Both the position numbers and the translations under genes were made by a program. 64,000 bases of DNA, from NCBI RefSeq assembly GCF_034058155.1, contig NZ_CP139148.1, positions 2,604,001 to 2,668,000 on the forward strand, in the 5' to 3' direction. The notes below the pieces were generated by a model. That model did no database searches. It saw only the letters and a list, made by a program, of their open reading frames with translations, and had not been told where the DNA came from. Shown piece by piece: positions 44,040 to 52,041 of this stretch (positions within the stretch are counted from its first letter, which is position 1; each line of letters opens with the position of its first letter). The stretch is from Flavobacterium sp. KACC 22761 (GTDB lineage: Bacteria > Bacteroidota > Bacteroidia > Flavobacteriales > Flavobacteriaceae).

Positions 44040-45815
44040 TTAGTGCCTTTGTGGCAAATTTGGCAAAGAACTGTCAAAAATCAAATCCAATCCGCCAGAA
44101 ATTAAATGCGCTACTTCAGGACGTTTTATTTTCAATTGATCCAAATGAACCAATACTTCTTGCAGTAATTGTTTTTCATCAGAATCTTTTAAAAGCTCAG
44201 CGATTTCAACTGTCAAAAGCCAATCGTTAGCATGATTGTTTTTAACCTTCTCAAAAACAGATTTTAATTCCGTTTTAGCATCTTTATTATTTCGGATATT
44301 TCGAACAGTAGCGTACAAAATTTCTAATTCATCACGCTCTTCAGTATGTTTTGCTTTTATTGTTTTAGTTGAAGGAACAATATTGATCAAATCAAAACTA
44401 TTCACATCGGCTGGGCCAGAAAATGCAGAAACTACTTTTTTGCCAATTGCCATGTCATAATTGCCCCATTCAGGCTGGAACAAAATCGTTTCACCATGAG
44501 TAACCGTACAATTTCTAAAACTGATTAAAATAATTTCTCCATGTAAGTTTCTAGAACCCGTAATAATTTCACCTTCAACAATAATATTGCCTTCAAATTC
44601 CAGTTTTATTTTTTCTCCTTCAACAATGCTGTACGCTTGTAAATCTTTCGGACTCATATCTTCAATCGCTAAATTGAAGCCTTTTAATTTCCCAATCGGA
44701 CTTCCAAATCCGTGAGGATGCGTTAAAGTTCCGTGGCCAACCAATTCTTTTTCACGATAAGCCAAAGCTGTTTTTCCGGTTGTTTGAATATAAACGGGTT
44801 TTCCTTCTTCTTCAATTACATTTGTGAAAACGCCAGAAATTTGCAAGCCCGTACTTAATTCAATTGTTCCTAAAGCATTGGACTGAATCAGTTTCTGAAT
44901 TCCAGATAATCCGCCGGTACGCAAAGCCATTTTATTGGCAAACTCTTCCAAAATCAAACTCAAATAAGAGAAAGTGGGCGTTACATATAATTGAGGTTGT
45001 AATTGCGTAATATCAAAATTTTGATTCGCTGCCGAAATATCATAAGGAATTTTCTTCACATTATCTGTCATGCAATGGGCACTTTCTCCAATTGAAGAAA
45101 GCAGTCCAGCACCGTAAATTTTTGGATTTTCGACTGTTCCAATTAAACCGTATTCCACTGTCCACCAATGCAAATTACGAATTTGAGCCATTTCAGACAA
45201 TTCGCCCATATTATTTTGTAAATCGGCAACAGCTTTTTCAGCTTCGTCAATTTTTTCCTGAGGCGTATCTTCGGCTTCTTTCAAAATCGAAAGCAGACGA
45301 ATCGCTTCATACATTTGGTAATCTTTATGAGAAGAAATCGCTTTGCATCCAATTTCGCCAAAACGTCTCAAATATTCAGCATATTCGGGATTAGCAATAA
45401 TGGGAGCGTGGCCGGCACCTTCGTGAATAATGTCTGGAGCTGGCGTATATTCAATATGTTCTAATTGTCGGATATCTGAAGCAATAACCAAAACGTTATA
45501 AGCTTGGAATTCCATAAAAGCATTTGGCGGAATAAATCCGTCAACAGCAACCGCAGCCCAACCAATTTCAGTCAGGATTCGGTTCATTCCATACATACTC
45601 GGAATAGAATCAATCTCGATTCCGGTTTTCTTCAAACCATCTAAATAGGAGTGATGAGCAACTTTTGAAAGGTAATCTACATTTTTACGCATTACATAGC
45701 GCCAAACCGCTTGATTGATAGGTGTGTAATCGCTATAATCTTGAGGTTTAATAAATTGCTTTAAATGTTTTGGCAATCGCTCCAATAACGGATTTGTTTC
45801 TATAGATGCATTCAT
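44040..45815 (-). CDS. Aromatic amino acid hydroxylase (phenylalanine 4-monooxygenase type)
   Basis: The protein is 591 residues. The N-terminal 250 residues form the catalytic domain, with iron ligands H131 and H136 in HEGAGHAP and E221 in WWTVEYGL. The pterin region is around 75-130. The domain uses tetrahydrobiopterin-type cofactor and O2 to hydroxylate phenylalanine to tyrosine, or tryptophan. About 300 extra C-terminal residues of unknown fold (ENMVIGSPIGKLKGFNLAI-like) are typical of Bacteroidota versions. It stands alone, transcribed towards the REP-like element. Confidence 0.93.
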   Translation of the reverse strand: MNASIETNPLLERLPKHLKQFIKPQDYSDYTPINQAVWRYVMRKNVDYLSKVAHHSYLDGLKKTGIEIDSIPSMYGMNRILTEIGWAAVAVDGFIPPNAFMEFQAYNVLVIASDIRQLEHIEYTPAPDIIHEGAGHAPIIANPEYAEYLRRFGEIGCKAISSHKDYQMYEAIRLLSILKEAEDTPQEKIDEAEKAVADLQNNMGELSEMAQIRNLHWWTVEYGLIGTVENPKIYGAGLLSSIGESAHCMTDNVKKIPYDISAANQNFDITQLQPQLYVTPTFSYLSLILEEFANKMALRTGGLSGIQKLIQSNALGTIELSTGLQISGVFTNVIEEEGKPVYIQTTGKTALAYREKELVGHGTLTHPHGFGSPIGKLKGFNLAIEDMSPKDLQAYSIVEGEKIKLEFEGNIIVEGEIITGSRNLHGEIILISFRNCTVTHGETILFQPEWGNYDMAIGKKVVSAFSGPADVNSFDLINIVPSTKTIKAKHTEERDELEILYATVRNIRNNKDAKTELKSVFEKVKNNHANDWLLTVEIAELLKDSDEKQLLQEVLVHLDQLKIKRPEVAHLISGGLDLIFDSSLPNLPQRH

Positions 45816-45952
45816 TTCGAAAACGTTGTAGATTAGAATGTAAAATTACGAATTTAGACCGCTAATTTTTGCTATTCATCACAAAATTTTTATCCGAAAG
45901 TATGTTTTATTGCATTTTTATAGGTTTTTAGAGCTTAGCAAGAAAACGGATT

Positions 45953-46396
45953 TTAACAGTCATTATTCTCATAATTGACTTTTTCCATTGTTTTTTCAAA
46001 GTTTTCCAGCTCTTTTTTGGTCATTGTTGCTTCTTTCAAATCCACTTTTAATTGTTTTTTGGTATCTGGACTGATCCACAACCCTGAAAAAGTATTATTT
46101 GTTTTCTTTAAAATCAATACACCGCTAAAGTCATGTTCTACCATGATAAATTCATTTTCAGCTTTTCTGTTTTGAGTAATATTGAGCTGAATCCAGTTTT
46201 TGGATTTATTGTAACGGTACATTGAAGTGTACATTAAATCGGCTGTGCATGGATTTTCTTCTGTTTTGATGTATACTGTTATAGGAGTTTTGCCATCAAC
46301 AGTTCCTTGATATAAATTTGAAGTTGGTGACGTTTGAGCTTGAATGGTATTGAAAAATGAGAAGCAAATTATAAAAAGCAGTATTATTTTTTTCAT
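45953..46396 (-). CDS. Small secreted protein of unknown function
   Basis: The protein is 147 residues with a signal peptide (ILLFIICFSFFNTIQAQ). The mature part is a compact beta-rich domain (YQGTVDGKTPITVYI, CTADLMYTSMYRY) with a final conserved-looking ENNDC. I recognise no family. It may be a calycin-like or similar small barrel. It precedes the aromatic hydroxylase gene on the same strand, 137 bases away. Confidence 0.6.
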   Translation of the reverse strand: MKKIILLFIICFSFFNTIQAQTSPTSNLYQGTVDGKTPITVYIKTEENPCTADLMYTSMYRYNKSKNWIQLNITQNRKAENEFIMVEHDFSGVLILKKTNNTFSGLWISPDTKKQLKVDLKEATMTKKELENFEKTMEKVNYENNDC

Positions 46397-46494
46397 GCGA
46401 AAAACATTTAGTAGGTTTTAGATTCAGTTAAGGGATTTGGCTCAATCAAATTTATTTAAAAAATAATAACCTTATCTACTTTTCAAGTTTACTT

Positions 46495-46905
46495 TTAAGA
46501 TTTCTTAATTGAATTTCTCAATTCATTTTCTGCATTTCTGAAATATTCAATTTTATGATTGAACATAAAAGCCATATTTGTGGCACGCATTTTAGCTTCT
46601 TCAGTTACTGGGCCTGCAAATTGTGCATCAATTGTAGTGTTGAAAATTTCGATCCAACGATCAAAGTGAGTTTTATCTACAGGCAATTGCTTGTGCGGAG
46701 GAAACGGAGTTCCAGAATAGGCTCGGACATCAAATAAAATGGTTTGCCAAAAGCCATACATTTTTTGTAAATGTGGCTCCCATCGATCTTGTAATTTATC
46801 ATTAAATATTGGGCCAATGAGATCATCTTTTCTGACATTGTCATAAAAGCTGTTCACCATTTGTTTAATATCTTCTAAAGTCGAAATGTCTTTAAGAGCA
46901 TTCAT
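46495..46905 (-). CDS. Group III truncated haemoglobin
   Basis: The protein is 136 residues, the length of group III (trHbP) globins. SFYDNVRKDDLIGPIF carries the B10 tyrosine (Y21). H80 in KTHFDRWIEIF is the proximal haem ligand. It lacks the glycine motifs of groups I and II. These proteins bind O2 or NO and are often made under low oxygen or nitrosative stress. A consensus -7 element and a TGA-N6-TCA dyad at about -41 lie upstream, which would fit a CRP/FNR-family activator. Confidence 0.92.
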   Translation of the reverse strand: MNALKDISTLEDIKQMVNSFYDNVRKDDLIGPIFNDKLQDRWEPHLQKMYGFWQTILFDVRAYSGTPFPPHKQLPVDKTHFDRWIEIFNTTIDAQFAGPVTEEAKMRATNMAFMFNHKIEYFRNAENELRNSIKKS

Positions 46906-46929
46906 TGTTTTTCTTTCTAAAATGAATTA

Positions 46930-46937
46930 CAAAAATA
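46930..46937 (-). promoter_or_regulatory. -7 element of truncated haemoglobin
   Basis: TATTTTTG on the minus strand matches TAnnTTTG, 25 bases before the ATG at 46905. Confidence 0.55.
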
Positions 46938-46960
46938 CGATATAACTTCTTGCTTAATCC

Positions 46961-46974
46961 ATGATATTTGTCAT
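46961..46974. promoter_or_regulatory. CRP/FNR-type dyad
   Basis: ATGATATTTGTCAT contains TGA-N6-TCA, the half-site spacing of the CRP/FNR family. Its centre is about 41 bases upstream of the predicted transcript start, the place used by class II activators. It is short enough to occur by chance. Confidence 0.4.
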
Positions 46975-47209
46975 TTAACAAGCGCATTTTTCCATGCTAA
47001 AAACAATCTATTTTACTTATAAATCATTCGTTTTTCGAATATTGTAGGGGTAAGGGAGTAAAAAGTAAGATTTTTTGTGTTTTTATTTTATGTAAATATT
47101 TGATTATCAGTTTCTTGAATTTTAGTTAGATAAGTTTTTGTTAAGGTAAATTTTACAAATGATGTGTATTTGTAAAGCTTCTGTTATATCGATTTCGTTA
47201 AAATTGACA

Positions 47210-47217
47210 TATTTTTG
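47210..47217 (+). promoter_or_regulatory. -7 element of GH30 gene
   Basis: TATTTTTG matches TAnnTTTG and is followed by a long AT-rich leader of 77 bases. Confidence 0.5.
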
Positions 47218-47293
47218 ATGCGTTTTTAATAAAAATAATCATAATAAAATGAGAAAACTTTAACTATCAACAAACCTCAAAAACCACAAAAAA

Positions 47294-49702
47294 ATGTACA
47301 AAACTACTCAAAAACCTACAAATCGGGTAAAAGCTTTTATGACACAAGTCATTATAATAATGCTTTTATGTATTACTAAAACAAATGCTCAGACGGTTAC
47401 GCCTTTTATAACATCAGGCGATCAAACAAAATTACTTCAACAGCAGGCAACTGTGAGTTTCGGAACAAACTCAGGAACCAATCCTTCTACCGTTACAGTT
47501 AATGCTGGAACAACATATCAAACCATGGACGGCTTTGGTTACACACTTACAGAAGGTAGTGCCGAAGTGATAAGCGGAATGGCAGCAACGCAGCAAAATC
47601 AGTTATTGAATGATTTGTATAATCCAACTACAGGCTTAAACGCAAGTGTGATTCGTATTAGTATTGCGGCTTCAGATTTAAGCAGTTCTTCATATAGTTA
47701 CAATGAAACTTCGGGAGATACTAATATGAATAATTTCAGTTTAAATGGCCCGGATTTGACTTATTTGATTCCAATTATCAAAAAGATTCAGTTGATCAAT
47801 CCGAATATTAAAATATTGGCAACTCCTTGGACCGCACCACGCTGGATGAAAACCAACGGTTCTTGGGTTGGCGGAAGTTTGCAAACGCAATATTATGCGG
47901 CTTACGCCAAATATTTTGTGAAATATCTTCAAGCTATGCAGGCGCAGGGAATCTCGATTTGGGCAATCACGCCTCAAAACGAGCCTGAAAATCCAAACAA
48001 CGAGCCAAGCATGCTGATGAATTCTACAGAACAAAAGAATTTTATTAATCAGCAACTTGGGCCACAATTGGCTGCTGCGGGATATGGCGGTGTCAAGATT
48101 ATTGCTTTTGATCACAATTGCGATAATACTGCCTATCCAATTGATGTTTTGAACAACAGCAGTTATGTAGACGGCGCAGCGTTTCATTTGTATTTAGGAA
48201 ATATCTCTGCAATGTCAACCGTAAAAACACAAACCAATAAAAACGTTTATTTCACAGAACAATACACAGGTTCTGGAGGAAGTTTCAGCGGCGATTTTGG
48301 CTGGCACATGCAAAATGTTGTTATTGGTAGTACAAGTAACTGGTCGAAAACAGTTTTAGAATGGAATGCTGCAAATAATTCAAGCATGGGGCCGCATACG
48401 CCAGGCGGTTGTAATACCTGTTTAGGAGCGATTACAGTAAATAATAGTACAAGCTATACTAAAAATGTTGCGTACTATATTATTGGCCAAATTTCTAAAT
48501 ATGTGAAACCGGGCGCAGTAAGAATTAGTTCTTCTAGTACAAGCGGAAGCATTTTGTCAGTTGGATTTAAAAACCCTGACGGATCTATTGCTCTGGTACT
48601 TTATAATACTTCTGGATCATCAAATACAATAAAAGTAGTTTCAGGATCATCGGCATTTAATTATGCAGTTCCAGGATCATCTGCGGTTACTTTTACTTGG
48701 GGAACGGGAGGTTCGGTTGCTGTAACGGGCGTAAGTGTAAGCCCGACTTCGGCAACAATTACAGCAGGGCAAACACAACAATTGACAGCGACAGTTTCGC
48801 CAAGCAATGCAACAAATACAGCTGTAAATTGGAGTTCAAGCAATACTTCAGTGGCAACTGTAAATTCAAGCGGATTAGTTACGGGAGTTGCAGCAGGAAG
48901 TGCGACAATAACAGTTACAACGGTAGATGGAGCTAAAACGGCAACAAGTGCGATCACAGTAAACGCTTCAAGCACTGGATTTCCAGGATACTACAACATC
49001 ATTTCGAGAAACAGCAATAAAGGCTTAGATGTTGCAGATAATTCGACAACAAGCGGTGGAAGAATTCAGCAGTATGATGTTACCAGTGGAGGAGGAAGCA
49101 ACCAAAGATGGAAATTTGTTTCAGATGGAAGCGGCAATTATTACATTATTGTAAAATCGACGGGAATGTATCTTGCTGTTGAAAATAACGGAACTGCAAA
49201 TGGTCTAAAAGTGCAACAAAGGACTTTTGTTAATTCTAATGAATTTAAATGGACAGTGGCAAGTTTGACTGGTGGTTATTATAAAATTACCAACGTGAAT
49301 ACAGGCAAATCTCTTGATGTTGAAAATGTTTCGACGGCAAACGGAGCTAATATTCAGGTTTGGGATTATACTGGCGGATTAAATCAGCAATGGCAATTTG
49401 TTCAAGTGGAATCTACAGCAAAAAAAGCTTTGGCACCTACAGTTTCGGCAGAAGAAGAAAATCCAAATGATATGTTGATTTTTATCAATTCGTCAAATGA
49501 TTATTTGAAAATTGATACTAACCATACCGGAAGTGCCGATGTTGAAATATTCTCACTTGAAGGACAAAGCGTTTTGAAGAAAAATATGAATTTCGAAGGA
49601 AGACAAGCTGAAATCGAAATCTCAAGATTGCCAAAAGGTATTTATGTGGTGCGAGTAAACGATAGTCAAGGCGCTTACTCGAAAAAAGTATTAAAACAAT
49701 AA
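47294..49702 (+). CDS. Secreted GH30 family glycosidase with Ig-like, ricin-like and T9SS sorting domains
   Basis: The protein is 802 residues. The start may be the later ATG (47336), which opens a clean signal peptide (VIIIMLLCITKTNAQ). The GH30 catalytic domain runs to about 470: MDGFGYTLTEGSAEV, acid/base Glu in PQNEPENP (about residue 231), nucleophile in FTEQYTG (about 322). A Big_2-like bacterial Ig fold follows (475-560), a ricin-type beta-trefoil (565-710; repeated QxW as NQRWKF, NQQWQF) and a T9SS type A sorting domain (730-802; LPKGIYVVRV). GH30 enzymes include beta-glucosidases, beta-1,6-glucanases and xylanases. The exact specificity is not clear. Confidence 0.93.
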   Translation: MYKTTQKPTNRVKAFMTQVIIIMLLCITKTNAQTVTPFITSGDQTKLLQQQATVSFGTNSGTNPSTVTVNAGTTYQTMDGFGYTLTEGSAEVISGMAATQQNQLLNDLYNPTTGLNASVIRISIAASDLSSSSYSYNETSGDTNMNNFSLNGPDLTYLIPIIKKIQLINPNIKILATPWTAPRWMKTNGSWVGGSLQTQYYAAYAKYFVKYLQAMQAQGISIWAITPQNEPENPNNEPSMLMNSTEQKNFINQQLGPQLAAAGYGGVKIIAFDHNCDNTAYPIDVLNNSSYVDGAAFHLYLGNISAMSTVKTQTNKNVYFTEQYTGSGGSFSGDFGWHMQNVVIGSTSNWSKTVLEWNAANNSSMGPHTPGGCNTCLGAITVNNSTSYTKNVAYYIIGQISKYVKPGAVRISSSSTSGSILSVGFKNPDGSIALVLYNTSGSSNTIKVVSGSSAFNYAVPGSSAVTFTWGTGGSVAVTGVSVSPTSATITAGQTQQLTATVSPSNATNTAVNWSSSNTSVATVNSSGLVTGVAAGSATITVTTVDGAKTATSAITVNASSTGFPGYYNIISRNSNKGLDVADNSTTSGGRIQQYDVTSGGGSNQRWKFVSDGSGNYYIIVKSTGMYLAVENNGTANGLKVQQRTFVNSNEFKWTVASLTGGYYKITNVNTGKSLDVENVSTANGANIQVWDYTGGLNQQWQFVQVESTAKKALAPTVSAEEENPNDMLIFINSSNDYLKIDTNHTGSADVEIFSLEGQSVLKKNMNFEGRQAEIEISRLPKGIYVVRVNDSQGAYSKKVLKQ

Positions 49703-49745
49703 ATTACAAATCTAGAATTCAATTAGTAATTTTATATTTGATTTT

Positions 49746-49780
49746 AAAAGGCTGTCTACGGTTAATAGACAGCCTTTTTG
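49746..49780. terminator. Bidirectional terminator between GH30 and ilvA
   Basis: AAAGGCTGTCTA pairs with TAGACAGCCTTT around CGGTTAA, with T runs on both sides. The two genes converge on it. Confidence 0.88.
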
Positions 49781-49782
49781 TT

Positions 49783-51027
49783 TTATCCAATCAATTGGGT
49801 AAATAAATCTTGATTGTCATTTAAATATTGAAATTCAAACCCATTTTGAGTCATTTTCAATTTAATTGGCATAATATCATTTTTGTTTTTTAATTCTAAA
49901 CCCACTACAACAGAACCCACTTCACGGCTGTTTTTCTTCGCAAATTGAAAATAAGTAATGTCGTCATCTGGGCCAAGAATATTGTTTACAAATTCTTTTA
50001 AAGCTCCTGGACGTTGTGGAAATTGAATCATGAAATAATGCATCAAGCCTTCATAAAGCAAGGAACGTTCTTTTATTTCGGCAGTTCGTTCGATATCATT
50101 ATTGCTTCCGCTAACGATGCAAACTACATTTTTGTCTTTTATTTTATCTTTATAAAAATCCAAAGCGGCAATGGTCAAAGCGCCGGCTGGTTCAACAACC
50201 ATTGCTTCTTCATTGTACAATCGCAAAATTGTGGTGCACACTTTTCCTTCAGGAACCAGAATAATATCTTCTAAATTATAACGACAGATTTCAAAAGTTT
50301 TATCACCAACTTGTTTTACTGCGGCACCGTCAACAAATTTGTCGATTGTTTTTAAGGCCGTATTTTTATTTTCTTCAATAGAAGTTTTCATCGAAGGCGC
50401 GCCTTTTGGCTCAACGCCAATGATTTTGGTATGCGGACTCAAATGTTTAAAAACTTCTGATAATCCAGAAGCAAGTCCGCCGCCACCAATTGGAACAAAA
50501 ACATAATCAATAGGTTCTTTGAAGCTTTCTAAGATTTCTAAACCAACAGTACCTTGGCCAGCGATTACTTTTTCGTCATCAAAAGGATGAATAAAAGTTT
50601 TATGATTTTTGATCGCGTCTGCAGTTGCTGAAGCGTATGCATCATCAAAAGTATCTCCGGTTAAAACAATTTCTACAAACGATTTCCCAAACAATTGAAC
50701 TTGTTTTACTTTTTGTTTTGGAGTGGTTTTTGGCATATAAATTTTGCCTTGAATCTTTAAAAGATTACAGGAATATGCAACACCTTGCGCATGATTTCCT
50801 GCGCTGGCGCAAACAATTCCGTTTGCTTTTTCTTTTTCATTTAACGAAGAAATTTTATTGTAAGCTCCTCTGATTTTGTACGATCGGACGATTTGCAAAT
50901 CTTCTCTTTTTAGTAAAATAGTCGATTTGAATTCGTCTGAAAGATTCAAATTTTGTGTTAAAGGCGTCGCGGCAACAACATTTTCAAGTTGCTTTTTTGC
51001 GTTAAGTACTTCGTTAAATAAACTCAT
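49783..51027 (-). CDS. ilvA: Threonine ammonia-lyase (deaminase), biosynthetic-type with one ACT-like domain
   Basis: I use the ATG at 51027 (MSLFNEVLNA, 414 residues). The frame extends to 51066, but the extra residues are translation of an inverted repeat. The PLP lysine is in RSYKIRGA (K51), and the phosphate loop is GGGGLASG (about 185). A single ACT-like regulatory domain occupies about 335-414, in contrast to two in the longer E. coli enzyme. The reaction is L-threonine to 2-oxobutyrate plus ammonia, the first step of isoleucine synthesis. An isoleucine-rich leader peptide and attenuator-type terminator lie upstream, so expression is probably set by isoleucine-tRNA charging. Confidence 0.95.
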   Translation of the reverse strand: MSLFNEVLNAKKQLENVVAATPLTQNLNLSDEFKSTILLKREDLQIVRSYKIRGAYNKISSLNEKEKANGIVCASAGNHAQGVAYSCNLLKIQGKIYMPKTTPKQKVKQVQLFGKSFVEIVLTGDTFDDAYASATADAIKNHKTFIHPFDDEKVIAGQGTVGLEILESFKEPIDYVFVPIGGGGLASGLSEVFKHLSPHTKIIGVEPKGAPSMKTSIEENKNTALKTIDKFVDGAAVKQVGDKTFEICRYNLEDIILVPEGKVCTTILRLYNEEAMVVEPAGALTIAALDFYKDKIKDKNVVCIVSGSNNDIERTAEIKERSLLYEGLMHYFMIQFPQRPGALKEFVNNILGPDDDITYFQFAKKNSREVGSVVVGLELKNKNDIMPIKLKMTQNGFEFQYLNDNQDLFTQLIG

Positions 51028-51041
51028 GATGTTGTGTTTTT

Positions 51042-51125
51042 TGCCACGAATTGCACGAATTAACACTGATTTTTCTTGTCTTTCAGGAAAAAGTAATTCG
51101 TGTTAATTCGTGTAATTAGTGGCGA
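51042..51125. repeat. Inverted pair of GAATT/AATTC arrays in the ilvA leader
   Basis: The left arm (51042-51066, TGCCACGAATTGCACGAATT then AACAC) and right arm (51100-51123) are inverse at 22 of 25 positions. They lie between the attenuator terminator and the ilvA ATG, so the message would carry a long hairpin just before its start codon. Confidence 0.7.
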
Positions 51126-51140
51126 CTTTTAATTATGTTT

Positions 51141-51172
51141 TAAAATAAAAAACCTCCCGTTTTGGGAGGTTC
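51141..51172 (-). terminator. Attenuator terminator of ilvA
   Basis: On the minus strand AACCTCCC (from 51171) pairs with GGGAGGTT around AAAAC, followed by TTTTTTATTTT. It lies 41 bases downstream of the leader-peptide stop and upstream of ilvA. The 5' arm ACCTC can alternatively pair with GAGGT at 51208-51204 (antiterminator), just past the leader stop codon. Confidence 0.85.
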
Positions 51173-51212
51173 TTATAAATTATATTTTACATATTTATAT
51201 AACACCTCGCCA

Positions 51213-51272
51213 TTAATGCTGAATTGCAATAATGCTGATAATAGCGATAATAATGTTATTAAAATTTGTCAT
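51213..51272 (-). CDS. Isoleucine-rich leader peptide of ilvA (19 residues)
   Basis: The frame is MTNFNNIIIAIISIIAIQH, then TAA: eight isoleucines in ten residues. It starts 28 bases before... in genomic terms just downstream of a TACATTTG -7 element (51293-51300). Its stop codon is five bases before the antiterminator arm. A ribosome stalled at the Ile codons would free GAGGT to pair with ACCTC, while one reaching the stop codon would cover it and let the terminator form. This is the layout of the E. coli ilv and leu leaders, but here it precedes threonine deaminase alone. It is too short for normal gene finding. Confidence 0.85.
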   Translation of the reverse strand: MTNFNNIIIAIISIIAIQH

Positions 51273-51292
51273 TTTTTTAGCTGATTGAATAG

Positions 51293-51300
51293 CAAATGTA
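51293..51300 (-). promoter_or_regulatory. -7 element of ilvA leader
   Basis: TACATTTG matches TAnnTTTG on the minus strand, with TTG about 22 bases further upstream. The predicted RNA starts about 15 bases before the leader ATG. Confidence 0.55.
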
Positions 51301-51373
51301 TTAATTATTTTTGGAAAGTTTGCAACTATTTAAAGTTTTACAAAAGCTGAAAACTACCAATTGCGACTGAAAA

Positions 51374-51919
51374 CTATTTTTTAACAGGCGGATATTGTGC
51401 TAAAATTTTGGTTACAAATTCATTAATTCGGGCATCTTTTTTATCTATGCTTTTGTATAATGTACCAATTCCTTGACCTTGCCAGATCATTTCTTTCTTT
51501 TTCGCATCGATAAAATCAATGAACAAGGTTCCTTCAGTATATCTTGAAACTGATGTTCCTCCATACATGTACGGACTCCAGCCCCATCCCCAGCCATAAC
51601 CCCAGCCATAACCATAAGTACCATAAAATTGATTAACATCAACTTGTTCTTTGGCTTTAGTAAAAATATTTATTAGGATATCAGGATTTTCGCTTTTAGT
51701 AAAACCTTTAGCTATCATTTGATCATCAATTGCTTTCAAGATTCGTTTTTTATCCAGATCAGAAATTTCAACCTTATCAATTCCGGGCTTGAAATAAGCA
51801 TAAGTTTTATAAGGCGTAAAATCTACTGTTTTGTCATAATCAGAATAGGCACTTACCGAGTCGCATGACGCTGCAAGTATCAAAAGCAAAAAAATCGGAA
51901 TTAATTTGAATGTTTTCAT
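51374..51919 (-). CDS. DUF4136 domain lipoprotein
   Basis: The protein is 181 residues with lipobox ILAASC (signal IFLLLILAASC). The DUF4136 pattern follows: DYDKTVDFTPYKTYAYF, IDDQMIAKGFTKSENPDILI, LFIDFIDAKKKEMIWQGQG. A tyrosine/glycine/tryptophan-rich loop (YGYGWGYGWGWGW) is typical. It is a surface or periplasmic lipoprotein without a known role. The REP-like element at 51960-52009 is upstream. Confidence 0.88.
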   Translation of the reverse strand: MKTFKLIPIFLLLILAASCDSVSAYSDYDKTVDFTPYKTYAYFKPGIDKVEISDLDKKRILKAIDDQMIAKGFTKSENPDILINIFTKAKEQVDVNQFYGTYGYGWGYGWGWGWSPYMYGGTSVSRYTEGTLFIDFIDAKKKEMIWQGQGIGTLYKSIDKKDARINEFVTKILAQYPPVKK

Positions 51920-51959
51920 ATTGTAAGAAATTTAATGTTCTTGTTTTACGCCTGTTAGG

Positions 51960-52009
51960 CTGAGCAGAGTCAAAGCCTTTCTTACTCATAAGCCGTTGAC
52001 TCCGCTCAG
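51960..52009. repeat. REP-like hairpin (CTGAGC family)
   Basis: The left arm (51960-51979, CTGAGCAGAGTCAAAGCCTT) and right arm (51990-52009) are near-perfect inverses, closing on CTTACTCAT. It sits between the DUF4136 and hutU genes. Confidence 0.65.
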
Positions 52010-52041
52010 GATGACATTTTGTTTTATGAGTAACTTTTTAT

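Larger units (their letters stand above)
46906..47293. other. Divergent promoter region, no gene
   Basis: The region contains promoter elements for the globin and GH30 genes only. I see no open frame of quality, and no repeat array. Confidence 0.6.
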
